Source: Diphasiastrum complanatum
Taxonomy: Eukaryota; Streptophyta; Lycopodiopsida; Lycopodiales; Lycopodiaceae
Assembly: GCA_029204225.1 (NCBI GenBank)
Contig: CM055103.1
Coordinates: forward strand, 47,794,458-47,858,457
Direction: 5' to 3'
DNA length: 64,000 nucleotides
Positions 1 to 12,512 of the stretch are shown here, one piece after another (position 1 is the stretch's first letter; each line of letters starts with the position of its first letter). A program made the translations under genes and the position numbers. The notes below the pieces were generated by a model. It saw only the letters and a program-made list of their open reading frames with translations. It was not told the origin of the DNA and searched no databases.

Positions 1-241
1 TAGCTTTTAAAATCGATGTACAAGAGGCCACCTCCTTCAAGAGGTCATTACTAACATTCATTTTGATGCAATGAAGGGCTAGTCTTGCCTTTTCCTTGTA
101 TTTGATCAACTCTTGTCCTCCAAGAGACTCATCCTCTTCTTCTAGGACAATATCAAAGAGGTCTTAGAGCAGTAGGAGTGACTCCATCCTCACTTTCCAT
201 ATTGAGTAGTTTGTAGAATTTAACCTCTCACTAGATTCAAG
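1..241 (-). pseudogene. Ty1/copia gag fragment, cut by window edge
   Basis: Reading the minus strand from about 241 down to 1 gives an almost open frame with the copia gag signature: LNSTNYSIWKVRMESLL near the start, then DLFDIVLEEEDESLGGQ and LALHCIKMNVSNDLLKEVAS. Plant copia Gag binds element RNA and forms the cytoplasmic particle. One in-frame stop precedes DLFDIV, so the copy is damaged. The rest of the element lies outside the window to the left. The tRNA-primer site at 1030-1042 on the same strand fits the start of the same element. Confidence 0.7.
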
Positions 242-1029
242 AAGGAATGCACCAATGGACCGATTCCTAATGACTTGTAGTATGTATTATTGATGTACTT
301 CTCGACCCTCCCTAAGTTCTTTTCCAGAATTTGCCTCACTAGCAACTCACTTGATGTTCACAAAGACACAGGTAGCAAGATCCTCTTGATCTTGATTCAA
401 AAGAACTCTTAAAAAGGATTCTACAAAACAATGCTCAAGAAAATTGAAGTTGATTTGAATCTGGAAACTCACGAAGGTTTCACTTGTTTTGATTACCTCA
501 AATTTGACTTCTAGCCCTTTCTTTTGACTTCTAGTGACGACCCTCACACTCCCTCACAAAGATAGAATGGAGTAAGATGAGACTATATCAAAAAACTATT
601 ACATCCTATCAATCTTCACTAGATTTGGACAAAAACATGACTAAATCTCTCTTCCTCTTCTTGATGGTTCTTCAAGACTTGTAAAACACATTTAAAGGGC
701 TTGAACTCAGCTTCAATTAATTAGATCTCATGACACTAAGTCAAATCTAATTGATGGCAAACAAACTTTAATGCTTTTCCTTGAATTGGCACCACAAAAC
801 TCATCAAGATGATGTAGAATCAAATTGTTTGTTTATTATGAATATTTGAAGTTAAATGCAAGTATGAAGGTGCCCACACGTGTGGAAGTACAATTGCTGA
901 CCCTCACCAAGTTTGGATCAAAAAACTTCACATTAAGACTTGATTTCAACTCACCCTACAAGACTAGTTTTCTTGCACAAACTTGTTAAAAGTGGATTGT
1001 ACTTGATCATTGATTATCCTCTTGTACTT

Positions 1030-1042
1030 GGCTCTGATACCA
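1030..1042 (-). other. Primer binding site (initiator Met tRNA) of left-edge copia element
   Basis: The minus strand reads TGGTATCAGAGCC, the complement of the plant initiator methionine tRNA 3' end that primes most plant copia elements. It directly follows an LTR terminus ending in CA on the minus strand, so it fixes the LTR boundary and the element's direction. Confidence 0.85.
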
Positions 1043-1772
1043 TGTTGAAAGTACGATACTAAGGACCGTAAATGAGCCTACAAAAGACTCTAAGAGTGAT
1101 TGATTGATTGATTGGTATACCAATCTATTGCACACAATCAAGAGCAATAAAAAACAATGATCAAACATGCAAATCCGACCCCACACGTGTGTGGTATGGC
1201 CTGATTTGCCAATTTGCTCTCAAATCTCTATCTTGCATGTATGGAATGATAGATTGTATGTACACAGTAATAGGGCTTCCCTCCTTTGAAATTAGGTGAA
1301 AATCTAGCATGTAATAAGGAGATTAATTGACATTTCTTCCCTACTATGTCAATCTTACCTAACCCTAGAGTCATGCCCATTTGATGGTTAGGCTGATCAA
1401 ATACCTCCATGATTTGAGGCTAAAATTTAGGAATCATGACCAAACAAACCTAACTAACCCTATGAATGAGATCTAACCTATCTAGAGTAGACTTTACATG
1501 TGGCAACGTGGATTCACATGTGTGGATACAAAGTACATCAAGAAACTATGTACAAACCAAGCTAGAATTTGTCAATTTTCACATTGATCTCTATCTTCAA
1601 AAGTCATACCTCGTTGCATGGGTCTTTACAACTTTTCCACAGGCTACCTTTAAAAGCAAAATCTCTTGCAACGACATCTAAGCACATGTATTTCACGGGA
1701 CCCAACCACAGAGGGGTCCCGGTTTCTGATATTTTTTGTTGGTTCTTTGTGAGAGCGCGATGGAGAGTGCAT

Positions 1773-1820
<48 letters not shown>

Positions 1821-1900
1821 CGAGCGAGCGGTGATTCTGATTTAAACTGGTTCATCCGATTCAAATCAGATTGAGGGCTTGGGCTGGCTTATAAAACAAT
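1043..1900 (-). mobile_element. LTR of left-edge copia element (outer end uncertain)
   Basis: The LTR ends (minus sense) with CA at 1043, next to the primer site. Its outer TG end could not be placed because the partner LTR lies outside the window. The span given is a guess that includes the AG microsatellite near 1.8 kb. No gene was recognised here. Confidence 0.4.
1774..1812. repeat. (AG)n microsatellite
   Basis: An uninterrupted AG dinucleotide run, followed by short GAGA and GAGC variants to about 1830. The Arg-Glu or Leu-Ser repeat frames across it are artefacts of the dinucleotide. Confidence 0.97.
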
Positions 1901-4900
1901 AGGATCCATTTCATCCTGAATCCCATTCTAAAGACTGAAATTTACTGTAAATAAGAGAGTGATCGTAAACTAGAACGTAACTGATTTAATCATCTATAAT
2001 AAATCTTCCTGCAACTAATAAATAATCAGGTTTCCTTAAGGCCCTGAAATTTATCTAATATTCTCTAATCCTTTCCTGGAGGGCCTGATTCTTAACTCTC
2101 TGAATGGCCGATTTTCGATCCTAAAAAGGTGGGAAACATTGGTGTAGTCCTTGTAGGACCTCGATGAAGTGGAAGCTCAAGCATCAATATCTGTAGCTGT
2201 GAACTGAATTTTCTGTGCATCATTCTTCTGCTATTATAAGAAGCAGATTTTGAGCTTGCAAGCTAATCCACTGCTCATCATCATTCTAAGAGCTAGAGAT
2301 GAAGTTGTCATGCGTACCTTGATGAAGTATGTGGTTGGCATTCAGAACGAGCAAGTAACGTCTGAAGTCTTGTCCCTCTAAACGGTATAAAGATTGACCA
2401 AAGCTCACCCAGTTGATTGGGAATATAAGTAGTCAATGTAGAAGTCAGAGGCGGGTTGGATGAAGTGGGACAATATGAAAAGGTAGTGTACAGGTTCTGG
2501 TTTTAGACATCCATTAGGATGCTCTAGTAACTTGGCTGGAGTATGCTAGAAGCAGCTCCAAAAGGTTATGGTTTGGACGGCCACAGTTGTTGATATAAAA
2601 CAGCCTTAAACTGGAGCAAGATAAGCACCAAATGTGTCCCAACATGTGAGGAATGAGGCAACAGCATTGGAGTTGTACCAGATCTGTTTCAGGACGATGT
2701 AGGAGCTGTAGACACCAGATAACAATATCAAAGTACCTCAAAGCCTTGTAAGAATAAGCTCAAATCACTTCAGAATGAAGAGCACATTAAAAGGCAGAGG
2801 TAGTAAGTGAGTGGACTATAAGTCCTTGGAAGGAGTGTATGACGTCAAGGTAGCAAACAATAGCCGCATATGAGGTGAACGGTTTGTGCAGCTGATTGAC
2901 AAAAAAATAGCAATTAACTTGGGGCAAATTTGTGTTCCAAAATTATGACAAAGATTTACCTGATGTTTCGTATCGATAAGCTAATTCAAGATGTTTCTAG
3001 CAGTAAACTAAAGGACACTTGATGCAAAGCTTTGAACGTTGAAAAGAGTGTGTTGCGTTTAGTTTTGTTGGCTTAAGAACAAAAATCAAGTTTAGTTTCT
3101 TGTGGTACTTGTCCCATCTTATTGCGTAAATTAACCCATTGATGGCTTATTTGTTCTTGATGTTCCTTAACGTTTTTGGTCGAAGAATCTATCCTAAAGA
3201 CTCACGTGAACTTAATTGTACAAGTAGTGGCGATAACTGCAATTTTTAAGATGTTTCTATAAGCCAGGCTAGGTCAGGTTTATTGGTTGATATTTTTGAA
3301 AAAAGGTTACAGCCAGAATACAATAATTTGATCACAATTCACATGCTCATATTTTTTCAAATATTTCTGATTCTGTTAAATATGGAGTGATCACTAAACT
3401 TTACCTTATGACATCAATGACTTCTGAATGTAATTTTGTGAAGTTGGATATATTCCAATTTCACAAATTCGTAATTCACCTGAATCAAGTAGTTGTGTTT
3501 AGAAACATAAGACAAAAAAGAGACAGTAGGTGAAAGAGATAAAACTTAAATGATGATTAATTAGTAACCATTCTTTTGGGCATCCAAATTAGAAATGTGG
3601 ATCAGATTCATTTACCCCACAGTGCCAAGACTTTAAATATGTAATCATGATTAGAAAAGTGCAAGAATCTTCTCTTTAGGTGACGAAGAAGAAGATTTAG
3701 CTAGCCGATTGCTAGCGTGCTATCATGTGGATAGATATTGTAGGATTCAAACAAGAAAAAGGTTCATGCACATTCAATATGATTACGACCAAAAAAAATT
3801 TGACGTTCAATGCTCATTGTGCCCAACCACTTATGACTTTATTCTTGCTGATTGAGTAATTGCAACATTTCAAAGCTCAGTTGTCTGGAAACCCTAGATG
3901 CTTTAGTCTCTGGTATGAGAATGCAAATTGCCACATGATTGGAGAGAGGGAGAAAGGCAAGGAGAGGGGGAGGGAGTGAAGAGAAGGGAGAGAAGAAGAG
4001 AGGAAGAGCAGGAGTGATTATTGATCTAGTTGATACAGAGAGTTTAGAAGCTAGAACTTCAGAGAGAGGAGATAAGAGAGGGAGAGCGTGAAGAGAGGTT
4101 AAAACTACCTTCTTGTTTGAACTTTAGTGGTATAGGAATTTTTAGAATGTTAGATTATGTAATGAGACTTAGTGTGACATCAACTGGCAACATGTTAATT
4201 GCGAATTTCTAGTTTATAGGTTATCACATAACATAAATTTGATAACTTGATAAGGGTTCGACATCTAACTTTCGGATACAGACTCCAAAGGTGGATCACC
4301 CCCTTAAACACTACAAAAACATAGTTGTTTTTGCCATAACCAAAGGTGAGGAATAAAAAAAACCCCAAAAATTGAAACTCCTTTTTGAAGTGGCAAGCAC
4401 CTGTTTGAAACATGTATTCCTGTTTCAAAAATTTTGTTTTGAAAAACGTTTCAAAATGGGACCCTAAACATTGGTGCCAAGGGAGGATACATTTGCATAT
4501 AGTAAGATCTAAATATTTTTTTGTATGACATATTTAGTATTTGTATGACATGCACTATGTAAGATATTGTAATGTATTGATTTGTCGCAATGCACAGCTG
4601 TACTTCTCCAACGCACACACATACATGCATATTACATACTACATACTCTCTAAGTGTGGTAGTTTTAGAGCTATTCATGATTGCCTTGAGCTGCCTAGTG
4701 GAATTGCTTCTACTAGGCTACGGTCATATATTGTTAGTCCTTAGAGGTTATCTGTTTCTACTAAATATTTCAAATGAGATGTTTGTATGGTATAATACTG
4801 AAGGACAGTTGTTGTGCATGAGATTGATTTCGCCCCTTCTTTGTGGCTTAAGCTCTTTTGATCTTTAGCTAATGAGGAGGTGTTTATGGGTCTATTTTAC

Positions 4901-7390
4901 TTCCCACCTCGACTGGAGAGCTAGAAGGCTGATTCTTTTGGCGATCATAACAATGCATTGGGCGATAATTGATTTGGGATCTAACACGTTGGTGGTGGGC
5001 ATATGTAACATTTGGGTAACCAACAAACCTTCTCTCAGGATGTGTCTGATCCAAAACAATTCTCATGATTCAGTTCTCTCAGATATGGGAGAGGAGTTGC
5101 TCAGGTTGTGGTGTTCTCGATCCGTTCATTTGCAATGGACGTGAAAGATGGCAAGACACAACAGTTTACTTGCCCTACCATACTAAGAAGATTGGTTAGA
5201 GTGTGGTTTAAGAGATGGTAGAGTGTGGTTGTCTAATTGACCTGTAGCCAAAGTTTGCTACTGCAGATTTGCAGCTTCATGTCTGGTCAAGTAACACAAA
5301 ATTAGAGCATTGTCCGCTTCCCTTTTGCCATATCCAATGAGTTTCAATATCCCGCTCCACCTCCCGTGTAACACTTTTGCACTTTTAGATCCAGGAAGAT
5401 CAGATATCTTAGTTTCGCACCTTGTGTTAGCCCTTCCCTTGGCACCTGCCATCATGTACAGACTCTAGCTGATATAAGCGACCTTTCCTCTGGTTGAATC
5501 TGCTAAGTTGCCTGCCCCTTCTCTGCCCACTCCCAAATAAGACATCCCCCATCTTCCCTGCCAGCCCTGGTTTGATAATGAATGCAAGCAATATGATTTT
5601 TTTGTCTCCAGTCTTTGCATGGCCCGTCTGCCGAGTTTTGCTTACACAATCAAGTATACAAACATGTAACTGCCTAATATCCATCCAATGGGACTTGTAC
5701 AAGAACCACGGGGCTTGTACAAGAATTATGCGATATTTTAATATTTGAACAAACTAAAGTTCAAGTAAAATATCCAATAAAAGTGACTGTTAAATGATCC
5801 AAAAGTATATGACACCGTTCTCGAGGGAGAACTTGTTCTTCCAGAGTTCTCATCTGGGTAGAGAATTTTTTCGATGTGTCCACTTTGGACAACATTCTTT
5901 CAGATCCCTCGAAAAAGAGCAATGCATGTGTTCCAGTTCCCCGTAATAAGGGCAGTGCCTTAAAGGCGTGACATGGCATTTTTTTTAAGTTTTGCTGGTT
6001 GCTGCTTTTTCTCTGTCAAAATTACTTTCTACTTCAAAACTACTGAGTGGCAGAATTTCACAGCTAGGCAGTTGAAGCAGATGCCTCTTGTGGAATGTTT
6101 GTTGTGCCACGAGATACGTGAAAGCTAGAGGTGTCCACATAAAAATTCAGATGGGTTGAGCGGTACACTTGAGCTACGTCTGAATGTGATTTATGATCTT
6201 CATGAGATTGCATTATAGATCAGGTTTTTGAAAGTTGGCGGTTGATTTTGCGGCTTACCGGTGGACTGTCAGGCCATTGTATGTAGTCTAATCTGAAAAT
6301 TCACTCTGATGGTGAAAATAAGCAAACTTTTTTTTATTTGCCATAGTTTTGTACCGAGGTTGACTGTCCTGATTGAGAGTGCGAATTTGAATGAGTGGAT
6401 GCCCTTCTCTTGTAGAAATGACTGTGAGGTATGTGTTTTGTGTTCTTAGCAGTCAGACAGAATACTTGTATGGATAGGAATAGTCAATCTCTTCAAATGT
6501 TTATACTGTAGCATACCGTAAGGGTGAAAGGGCTAGTTAGCTACAACTTACATAAGGCTTTGACTCTGCATTAGGTGTAGAAAGGGACATTCCAACTTAG
6601 TGGGCCCGTGTATTTACCCTGATGGTGAAATGAAAATATACAAGTGTAAGTTGATTTTGTCACTCTCCCCTCTTATTACTTTTTATCATAAGGTATTTTG
6701 TAGGTGTGGAAAGTATCCAGTTAGGAGCCCGTAGATGGGGAAATCGAAGGGCAAGTTAGCAAAGTAGTATTCAGTGGGTATTGGACTTTCAGTTAAAAAA
6801 TGGAATGTGCTAGAAGTTTGGGATACTCGATCACCTTTTATGTCTTAGTAACATGAGACCTCAAGGCGTTATATTTTGACATATGAATAAATATAGGTTT
6901 TTATTGCAGCCTGTCTCAAGTGTCAGTGATGCCAGTTAATTAAAGTTCAGAACGTGAATGTTGGTGGGTGATCCTTAAGATGTTTGGTCCTTGGATTTCA
7001 TGCCATTATTTCTTCAACGAGAGGGAGAAGTTGCCATTCATGAAATGTCAACTGTCTGTATTTAGGACAGATGGGTATTGCTGTTACTGTTCTGCAGTCT
7101 CTATGCTGTTTATTGCCAGAGAATTCCAGCTGTTAAAGCTTGTCACATTTCTCAGGGTGTTAGATGAGATTCTCAATAGTGATTCAAGCTCTAGCAGATT
7201 TTGCATAGGACTTGATTGGAATCCTGCAATTGATAGGGTTTTGTTTTTACTGTGGAGGCAGACAACCTTCAAGTTCTTCCCTATATGAAGGAGAGTACTC
7301 ACATGAATTTTCACAAAGTAACCCAGTCTGATTGGTTCTTGATATGAACAGATGCACTTTATGCAATTTGTTATAGGTGACTTGGGGCTT
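1900..7390. other. Long stretch with no recognisable gene
   Basis: Short open frames on both strands show no familiar domain, codon pattern or splice context. A purine-rich tract of GAGAG, GGAGA and GAAGAG words runs from about 3940 to 4100. Some stretches, for example 2296-2384, read as a plausible short peptide on the plus strand, but stops and lack of a recognisable family prevent a gene call. The stretch may hold untranslated exons, introns or old repeats. Confidence 0.6.
3940..4100. repeat. Purine-rich low-complexity tract
   Basis: About 160 bases are nearly all A and G on the plus strand, with imperfect GAGA, GGGAG and GAAGAG words, interrupted by a short mixed segment near 4015-4055. 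Such tracts occur near plant promoters and in LTRs; nothing here shows a function. Confidence 0.7.
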
Positions 7391-7417
7391 ACTTATGCAT
7401 ATTTTCTGATCTCAGGT

Positions 7418-7571
7418 ATTCTCAAAGTTACAGGAGAAGAGATTTCCTAGTGATCTTGACCTTCAAACCTCAATAGCGAACATTTTAGAGAGGAGGAAAT
7501 TGCGGATGATTGAAAATTAAAACATGATCTGTGCTTCCCTTGATGGAGATGTTGCTGAGCATGTTTGCTAG
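7418..7571 (+). pseudogene. Candidate decayed exon of an unrecognised gene
   Basis: A good acceptor (pyrimidine-rich ending TTTTCTGATCTCAG) precedes a frame reading FSKLQEKRFPSDLDLQTS and ANILERRKLRMIEN, one stop, then NMICASLDGDVAEHVC, followed by the donor-like A|GTGAGTTTG. An exon-sized frame with good signals and only one stop hints at a decayed or misread gene. I do not recognise the family. A further possible exon after an acceptor at about 7738 reads SVSDVWRDIVSADIFTVF. Chance remains a strong alternative. Confidence 0.25.
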
Positions 7572-8448
7572 TGAGTTTGTACATACTATCTGCTAATGGT
7601 GCACCCATTTTCAACATTCTAGAGCATGTAGCGTAATGATGGTAATTGTATCAGGAGAATGCAAGCTATTAAGCTGATGATTGAGACTTAGATTGGGTTT
7701 TTTCACTACTGTTATGATTGAATAATTTGGTTACCAGGTCTGTCAGTGATGTGTGGAGGGATATTGTTTCTGCTGACATCTTTACAGTTTTCTGTCCTTC
7801 ACTATGCACTTAGAAGGGGTCATTTAGGTGGAGCTTACTAGCTTCGTCTTAATCTGAAAGCTTAGACTCCACATGCATATTAACTCAGCTCATAAACATT
7901 GATGAAACTGGTGATAGAACTCCTGGGTGACTTGAAGTATGTTTACTAGGTAAGGATAGCTCCACACGTAAGTCGGGGTCTTCTAAAAATTGTTCGCTGT
8001 AAGGATGACTAAGGTACTGATCTTTGATGAACATCATCATGGTGAAGCTTTCTTAAAGTTATGATAGTCTTCTCATGTTTTTTCTAGTGAAAATATTTTT
8101 ATCATGTGTTTTTCTGATCAATGGTCAACACACTTTTCTTTTCTGTGAAGTTAGATCACCTTCTATTGCACACCTGTGAATTACTATAGGATCAGCCTGA
8201 ACTTTTCTTGCGATGAATCGTCTTGAGATCCTGTCAATTGTTGTTCATAACCTAGCTGTCAATTTTTGAGTATGCCATTAATGTAGAAGTCGAAAATCAA
8301 GCAATTAACAAACTAAATAGCAGTCTTGTAGTGCCGTACAAGGATGGAGTGCATAATTTGGACTTTTGAGAGAATACTATGTTGAATTAAGTCTATGAAA
8401 GTCCTGGCAAACACGAATTTTTCTAATCTTTCTTTTTGGTAGCATAAT

Positions 8449-8930
8449 TGTCATGTCCACATTCGGACTGTTGTTATCTCGTTAGGAGGTCAGTAGGCCT
8501 ACCTCGACTCGTAAATTATTTATGATTGTGAGGGGTTGGGCCCTCATGGATCTATGGTCATAATTAATGGTTGGAGGCCTAAAACTCAGGATGGTGGATT
8601 TGTATGGGTCTAACAGTGACTCATAGAAGAAGTGGATGAGGTGGCCTTGTTAGGCTGTTGATGTGTCCAGTGAGGTGTATGGGCCTTGGAGGGTATAAGT
8701 ATACCAATTGGGCTCTCACTAGTGTATGCTTGATTTTGGTGATAGTAACTACATGTTGCTGGTGTGATTCTTCTCTCCTATTGAGTGATTGATCCATAGA
8801 TTGGGGGCTAGATTCAATTCATCTAGGTTTGGTTAGGTTGGTTTATCCATCATCCTATTTCCTATTGTTTTCTTGTTGTGGTTTGCCTAGTCTTGAATCT
8901 GCGGTGAGGACTTGAAAATGACAATAGGTG
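8449..8930 (+). mobile_element. Possible solo LTR
   Basis: The segment begins with TGTCATGTCCACATTCGG, a start reminiscent of plant gypsy LTRs, contains a TATA-like GTATAAGTATACC near 8694, and could end in CA near 8924. There is no primer site or polypurine tract beside it, so if real it is a solo LTR. No matching partner was found in the window. Confidence 0.3.
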
Positions 8931-9789
8931 AAGGCCATTCAGTATCGAGTAATGGGTAAATTATTCCAAGTTTCAACCTCCAATATGTCGCCAGCTCATC
9001 TTTAACAAGTAGTGAGTATTTCGGATTCAAACGATATTGCTTTTGTCAAACATGAGTCAAATCTTCTCTCAAATCAATTTTGTGATATCATAGATTTTTG
9101 GTTTTTTTTTTTCACCTTGCTTAGACCAAGCAAACACATCTTGATAACTAGATAAGAGTTTAGTGTATGCTTTAATCGCATCGCAATTTAAATCTTTTAT
9201 CTAGTCAAATTTGTACTTCAAAAATATCATCAACATTAATTAGGCCTTCAATAAGATTTTTAAAGTTGTAACCGTGAATCTCTCTTTCTACAAGAGTTTT
9301 CTCATTAGTACAAGATCATTTGGGTTCTTTAATTTCATAACATTTGACAAAAATTATTTGAATGTCCTCTTTTGGTTACATAAATATTGCATGATAAGAG
9401 TCCTCAACGATGAGCTTGCCTCAGAAACTAGTTCTCTCCCCTTCATACTTATAATTTCTCCGAGATATATATAACATGTCCAATCACAAGTTTGTTAGTC
9501 ATGACAGCTAGGATGTCGTAGGCCAATGAATAACAATATTTGCTTGATACAACTATGTAGTGACCAAAAGCTAATTTCTTCGAAGGCCTTGCTTTTGGCT
9601 TGCGGGTTTCCAAGGGAGTAATGCCTTCGCTTCCTATGGTTAGCAAACATAATGGCTATTTAATATGCTAAATCTAATTAACACACCTAGTTAACCACAC
9701 CACATGCAATCAATATGGAAGTAGAGAGGTAATTCTCTTCACTCTCTCCTAAAACACACCAAACAATAGCAAATCAGATTATGAACAAA

Positions 9790-10060
9790 TCAAATACAAA
9801 TGCAAAACAAGGAAAGTAAGGAGAGCAAGGAGAAAGGATGTTCGCACGATAATTTGACAAAATTTTCTCTTTGTATTGAACATAGAAAGTCAGGTCAAGA
9901 TGTACCTTTTTATATTTGGGGGAGGCCTTACCCTTTGTCTCTGATTGACTACTTCAAAATAGCAAGGATTTTTATCCAAGGTTTTCATTCAAAATCTAAC
10001 GGTTCTAATTTAGAAGGGTGCCCTTTACATGATTCATGTGAGCTTGTTTTTTAGTGGGAA
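9790..10060 (-). mobile_element. Gypsy LTR fragment related to the LTR at 33.5-34.3 kb
   Basis: Read on the minus strand, this piece matches 33,700-33,920 in order: a CTCACATGAATCATGT block, a region ending in TATAAAAAGG (TATA box), then ATGTTCAATA and GAACATCC. The same order and spacing argue for common LTR descent. It is probably the 3' LTR of the minus-strand gypsy remnant whose gag and protease lie at 10.9-12.1 kb. Confidence 0.6.
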
Positions 10061-10158
10061 GGGTTGTTCTTTCTTTAAATTTAGAACCTTAGCTAACTTG
10101 ACTTTGGGACCTTAACTGTTAGACTCTCTCTTACTGCATACCTCCAGGTACTGGTTAA

Positions 10159-10461
10159 TCAGAAGAGACCAAATGATTTACGCTCCACCCCGCCATAGGA
10201 CCTAATCCAGGTCCACCCTCCGTGCCCTGGCTTGTGACCGTAACAAGCAAGATCCGACTTCCATTCTAGATAGTGTCCCATACCACTGCCTAGGCTCTCA
10301 GCCATCTCTCGCCTCAAGCTAGCACTCATCTTGGCTGTGCACATCGCTTTCCATCCACCTTTTCCTAGGTAGATAGAATGGATGGCAAATGAGTCCTCCT
10401 TCTCTTGTATTTGCCTATAAACTTCATCCTCTTCAGTAGTACTCATCTTATAAGGATACAA
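10159..10461 (-). other. Open frame of unknown nature between gypsy LTR piece and protease
   Basis: A 100-codon minus-strand frame whose translation contains GKGGWKAMCTAKMSASLRRE and HGGWTWIRSYGG. No retroelement motif is evident. It sits where reverse transcriptase and integrase should be in the remnant, so it could be a frame-shifted piece or chance. Confidence 0.2.
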
Positions 10462-10877
10462 AGATACAGGAGAACTACCAGGAATAAATTTAATACCATG
10501 GTCGACTTCCCTAGAGGGAGGAAGAGAAACACATCGTTAAAGGTTTTACCTTTGGGTGAATTTTCTTGCTTTAGGTTGTTAGACATTAATTACATTTGGA
10601 AATTGTAAAAAACTACATTCTTCAAGATAAGAGAAATCTTTCAACCAACATAAATAAGAGTTACAATCCACAATATCTAATACATTTGACAATTTCTAGA
10701 GCAGAAAGCATATATGATGAAGAAATATCAACTTTCCATAAAATTCTATGAGTGAGCCGTTATGCAAGAATGACAAACTGTGTTACATAGTTTTTTTTCC
10801 AATGTCTCATTCCTCTCATAGAACCCACTCCTTACCAAGTATTACATCTAGCCTATCTAGATTCATAATATGAAAGT

Positions 10878-11153
10878 CTAATTTATCATTATAGGCTTGT
10901 ATTTGAATCGGTCAATGTGGACTATCCGGTCCCAAGTTTGGCTTCCTACTCCTGTTGCCAGCTTCATTGTATAATGGTGGTCACTTTGCTTTGTTTCCAT
11001 ATTTAGCCTTTGCAACAAATCAGAGTTAATAAAATTATGTGTGGAACCATCATCAAATAAAATTGTTACGGCTTGGCCATCCACAACCCCCTTCATCCGA
11101 ATGAAGTCGTGAGGACCAAAAACAGCCGTATTGAAACAACAATGCTCACACAC
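10878..11153 (-). pseudogene. Ty3/gypsy aspartic protease remnant
   Basis: The translation contains DFIRMKGVVDGQAVTILFDD followed by GSTHNFINSDLLQRL, the retropepsin active-site region of plant gypsy polyproteins (family form D-S-G-S-T-H-N-F). The serine after the catalytic Asp is Asp here (DDGSTHNF), a substitution expected to harm activity. Retropepsin matures Gag-Pol inside the particle. It lies downstream of gag at 11.2-12.1 kb on the same strand. No reverse transcriptase follows. Confidence 0.8.
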
Positions 11154-11222
11154 AAAATTACCAACAAAAAAAAGATCAACACAAGATAGCTAGAGTTACC
11201 TGGCGTCTTAAAAGATGCCCCT

Positions 11223-11561
11223 TTAGCTTTCCTTTTCTTCGGACATTCCAACATGACCTGGTTCCATGCAATTGAAGCATAGATTGTCGCTTCTAACTTT
11301 CATAAAGGTTTCCTGATCCATAGTAGATCTTTTCTTCGATTTACCAGAACCAGAAGACCCTTCCTTTGTCTTATCCTTTCCTTTCTTTGGAAAGAAAGGC
11401 TTTTTACCCTTTACATCCGGCAAGGCACCATACTCAGGCTTGGCCACTATACGAGTATCATCGTAAATCCTAGCAAAGCGAACCATATCCTCGAGGGTAA
11501 GAGATTGGTTCCTCCTAATCTCTAGTTGGTAGTCTCTTGGCAACCCAAGAATAAAATGCAA
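11223..11561 (-). pseudogene. Ty3/gypsy Gag C-terminal part with zinc knuckle
   Basis: The frame contains FILGLPRDYQLEIRRNQSLT and MVRFARIYDDTRI, typical of the Gag C-terminal half, a Lys/Ser-rich linker, then a CCHC knuckle start CFNCMEPGH. The last cysteine is out of frame: a single-base shift right after GH changes the reading, so the knuckle is broken. The knuckle normally binds element RNA. Gag N-terminal sequence lies upstream at 11,662-12,111. Confidence 0.75.
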
Positions 11562-11661
11562 CTTTACCGAGAATAAACCTCTTGAAATTCTTGTAAATAT
11601 TGATCTAGGGGCTGGTTCTCCATATGTATCGTTGCATACTGACGATAAAATTCAAAGTCAT

Positions 11662-12111
11662 CTAACATGGGAAGGAAGACCATTTAAAGGCCTTACCAAA
11701 GTCTTCCCAATTCTTAGGTGCTTCAGGCTTACCCCTTAAATTTTGCCACCACGTAAAAGCATTATCTCGCAAGTACATAACGACTAGATTGATCTTGTTG
11801 TCGTCGGATGAATCATGTATGGAGAAGTGCGAGTTCCACCGATCAATCCACGACAAGACCGCCTCAGGGGTTCTATCCTTCTTTTCCCCAGCGAAAGTCT
11901 CAGGGGTGAACAAAGGTTGATGCAACAATTGCCTTAACTGCGTCAACTCCTTCAAATCTTGCTGATTCCGAGAGTGTTTAGATTGCAAATCAACAATCTG
12001 TTGCTGTAGATTATTAATTGCAAGCAACAACGATTCAGATTCCAAGGTAGAGGTAGATGCTCTAACCTTATGAGTAGGAGACATAGGTTGTGTGGTAGGA
12101 TTAGGATCCAT
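11662..12111 (-). pseudogene. Ty3/gypsy Gag N-terminal domain
   Basis: The frame starts at an ATG (12,111) with MDPNPTTQPMSPTHKVR, has a predicted coiled-coil stretch (residues about 25-65, LLLAINNLQQQIVDLQSKHS), then the retrotrans_gag core ending NAFTWWQNLRGKPEAPKNWE. The Trp-rich NAFTWW motif is diagnostic of plant gypsy Gag. A break separates it from the next gag frame. The primer site at 12,501-12,512 lies about 390 bp upstream, a usual leader length. Confidence 0.8.
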
Positions 12112-12500
12112 TATTCAAGAGCAAGAGAGGTGAATTAAGAAAGAAAGGAGTTGGAAGAGATCACAAACACTCAAAAAAGGTAAATACAACTCAAATTTGC
12201 TGGCTCTTCACTATCCAAATGGTATTGTCCATGGTTGCCATAAGGATAAAAAGGCAGCAAAGGAAGAGATGCACCACCACTTCCACTTTCTCTTCTCATG
12301 AAACTTAGCTTGTTTTGATGAATCACATCAGAAAACATAAATATCTCGCTAGAGTATAAATGACCTATAAATGGCTCCAGATCACAACGATCCAACCACA
12401 ACACAAATATAAGAGATTTTATTAAAGACAAATGCAAAAAATCATGTTAGATTGATGCAAAAACCTATTTGTGACAAAAAATTTAATTTTTGGCCTCCTT

Positions 12501-12512
12501 GCTTTGATGCCA
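12501..12512 (-). other. Primer binding site-like sequence (Met tRNA) of minus-strand gypsy remnant
   Basis: The minus strand reads TGGCATCAAAGC, two changes from TGGTATCAGAGC. Its distance and direction relative to the Gag start at 12,111 fit a primer site. The adjoining LTR end was not clear. Confidence 0.5.

Noticed and set aside
1604-1874. Frames with Arg-Glu or Leu-Ser repeats across the AG run
   Set aside because: The repeats are simple translations of the AG/CT microsatellite; no domain outside it.
2296-2500. Possible exon reading RDEVVMRTLMKYVVGIQNEQ and a following KAHPVDWEYK frame
   Set aside because: Stops occur every 10-30 codons, there are no convincing splice sites and I recognise no family.
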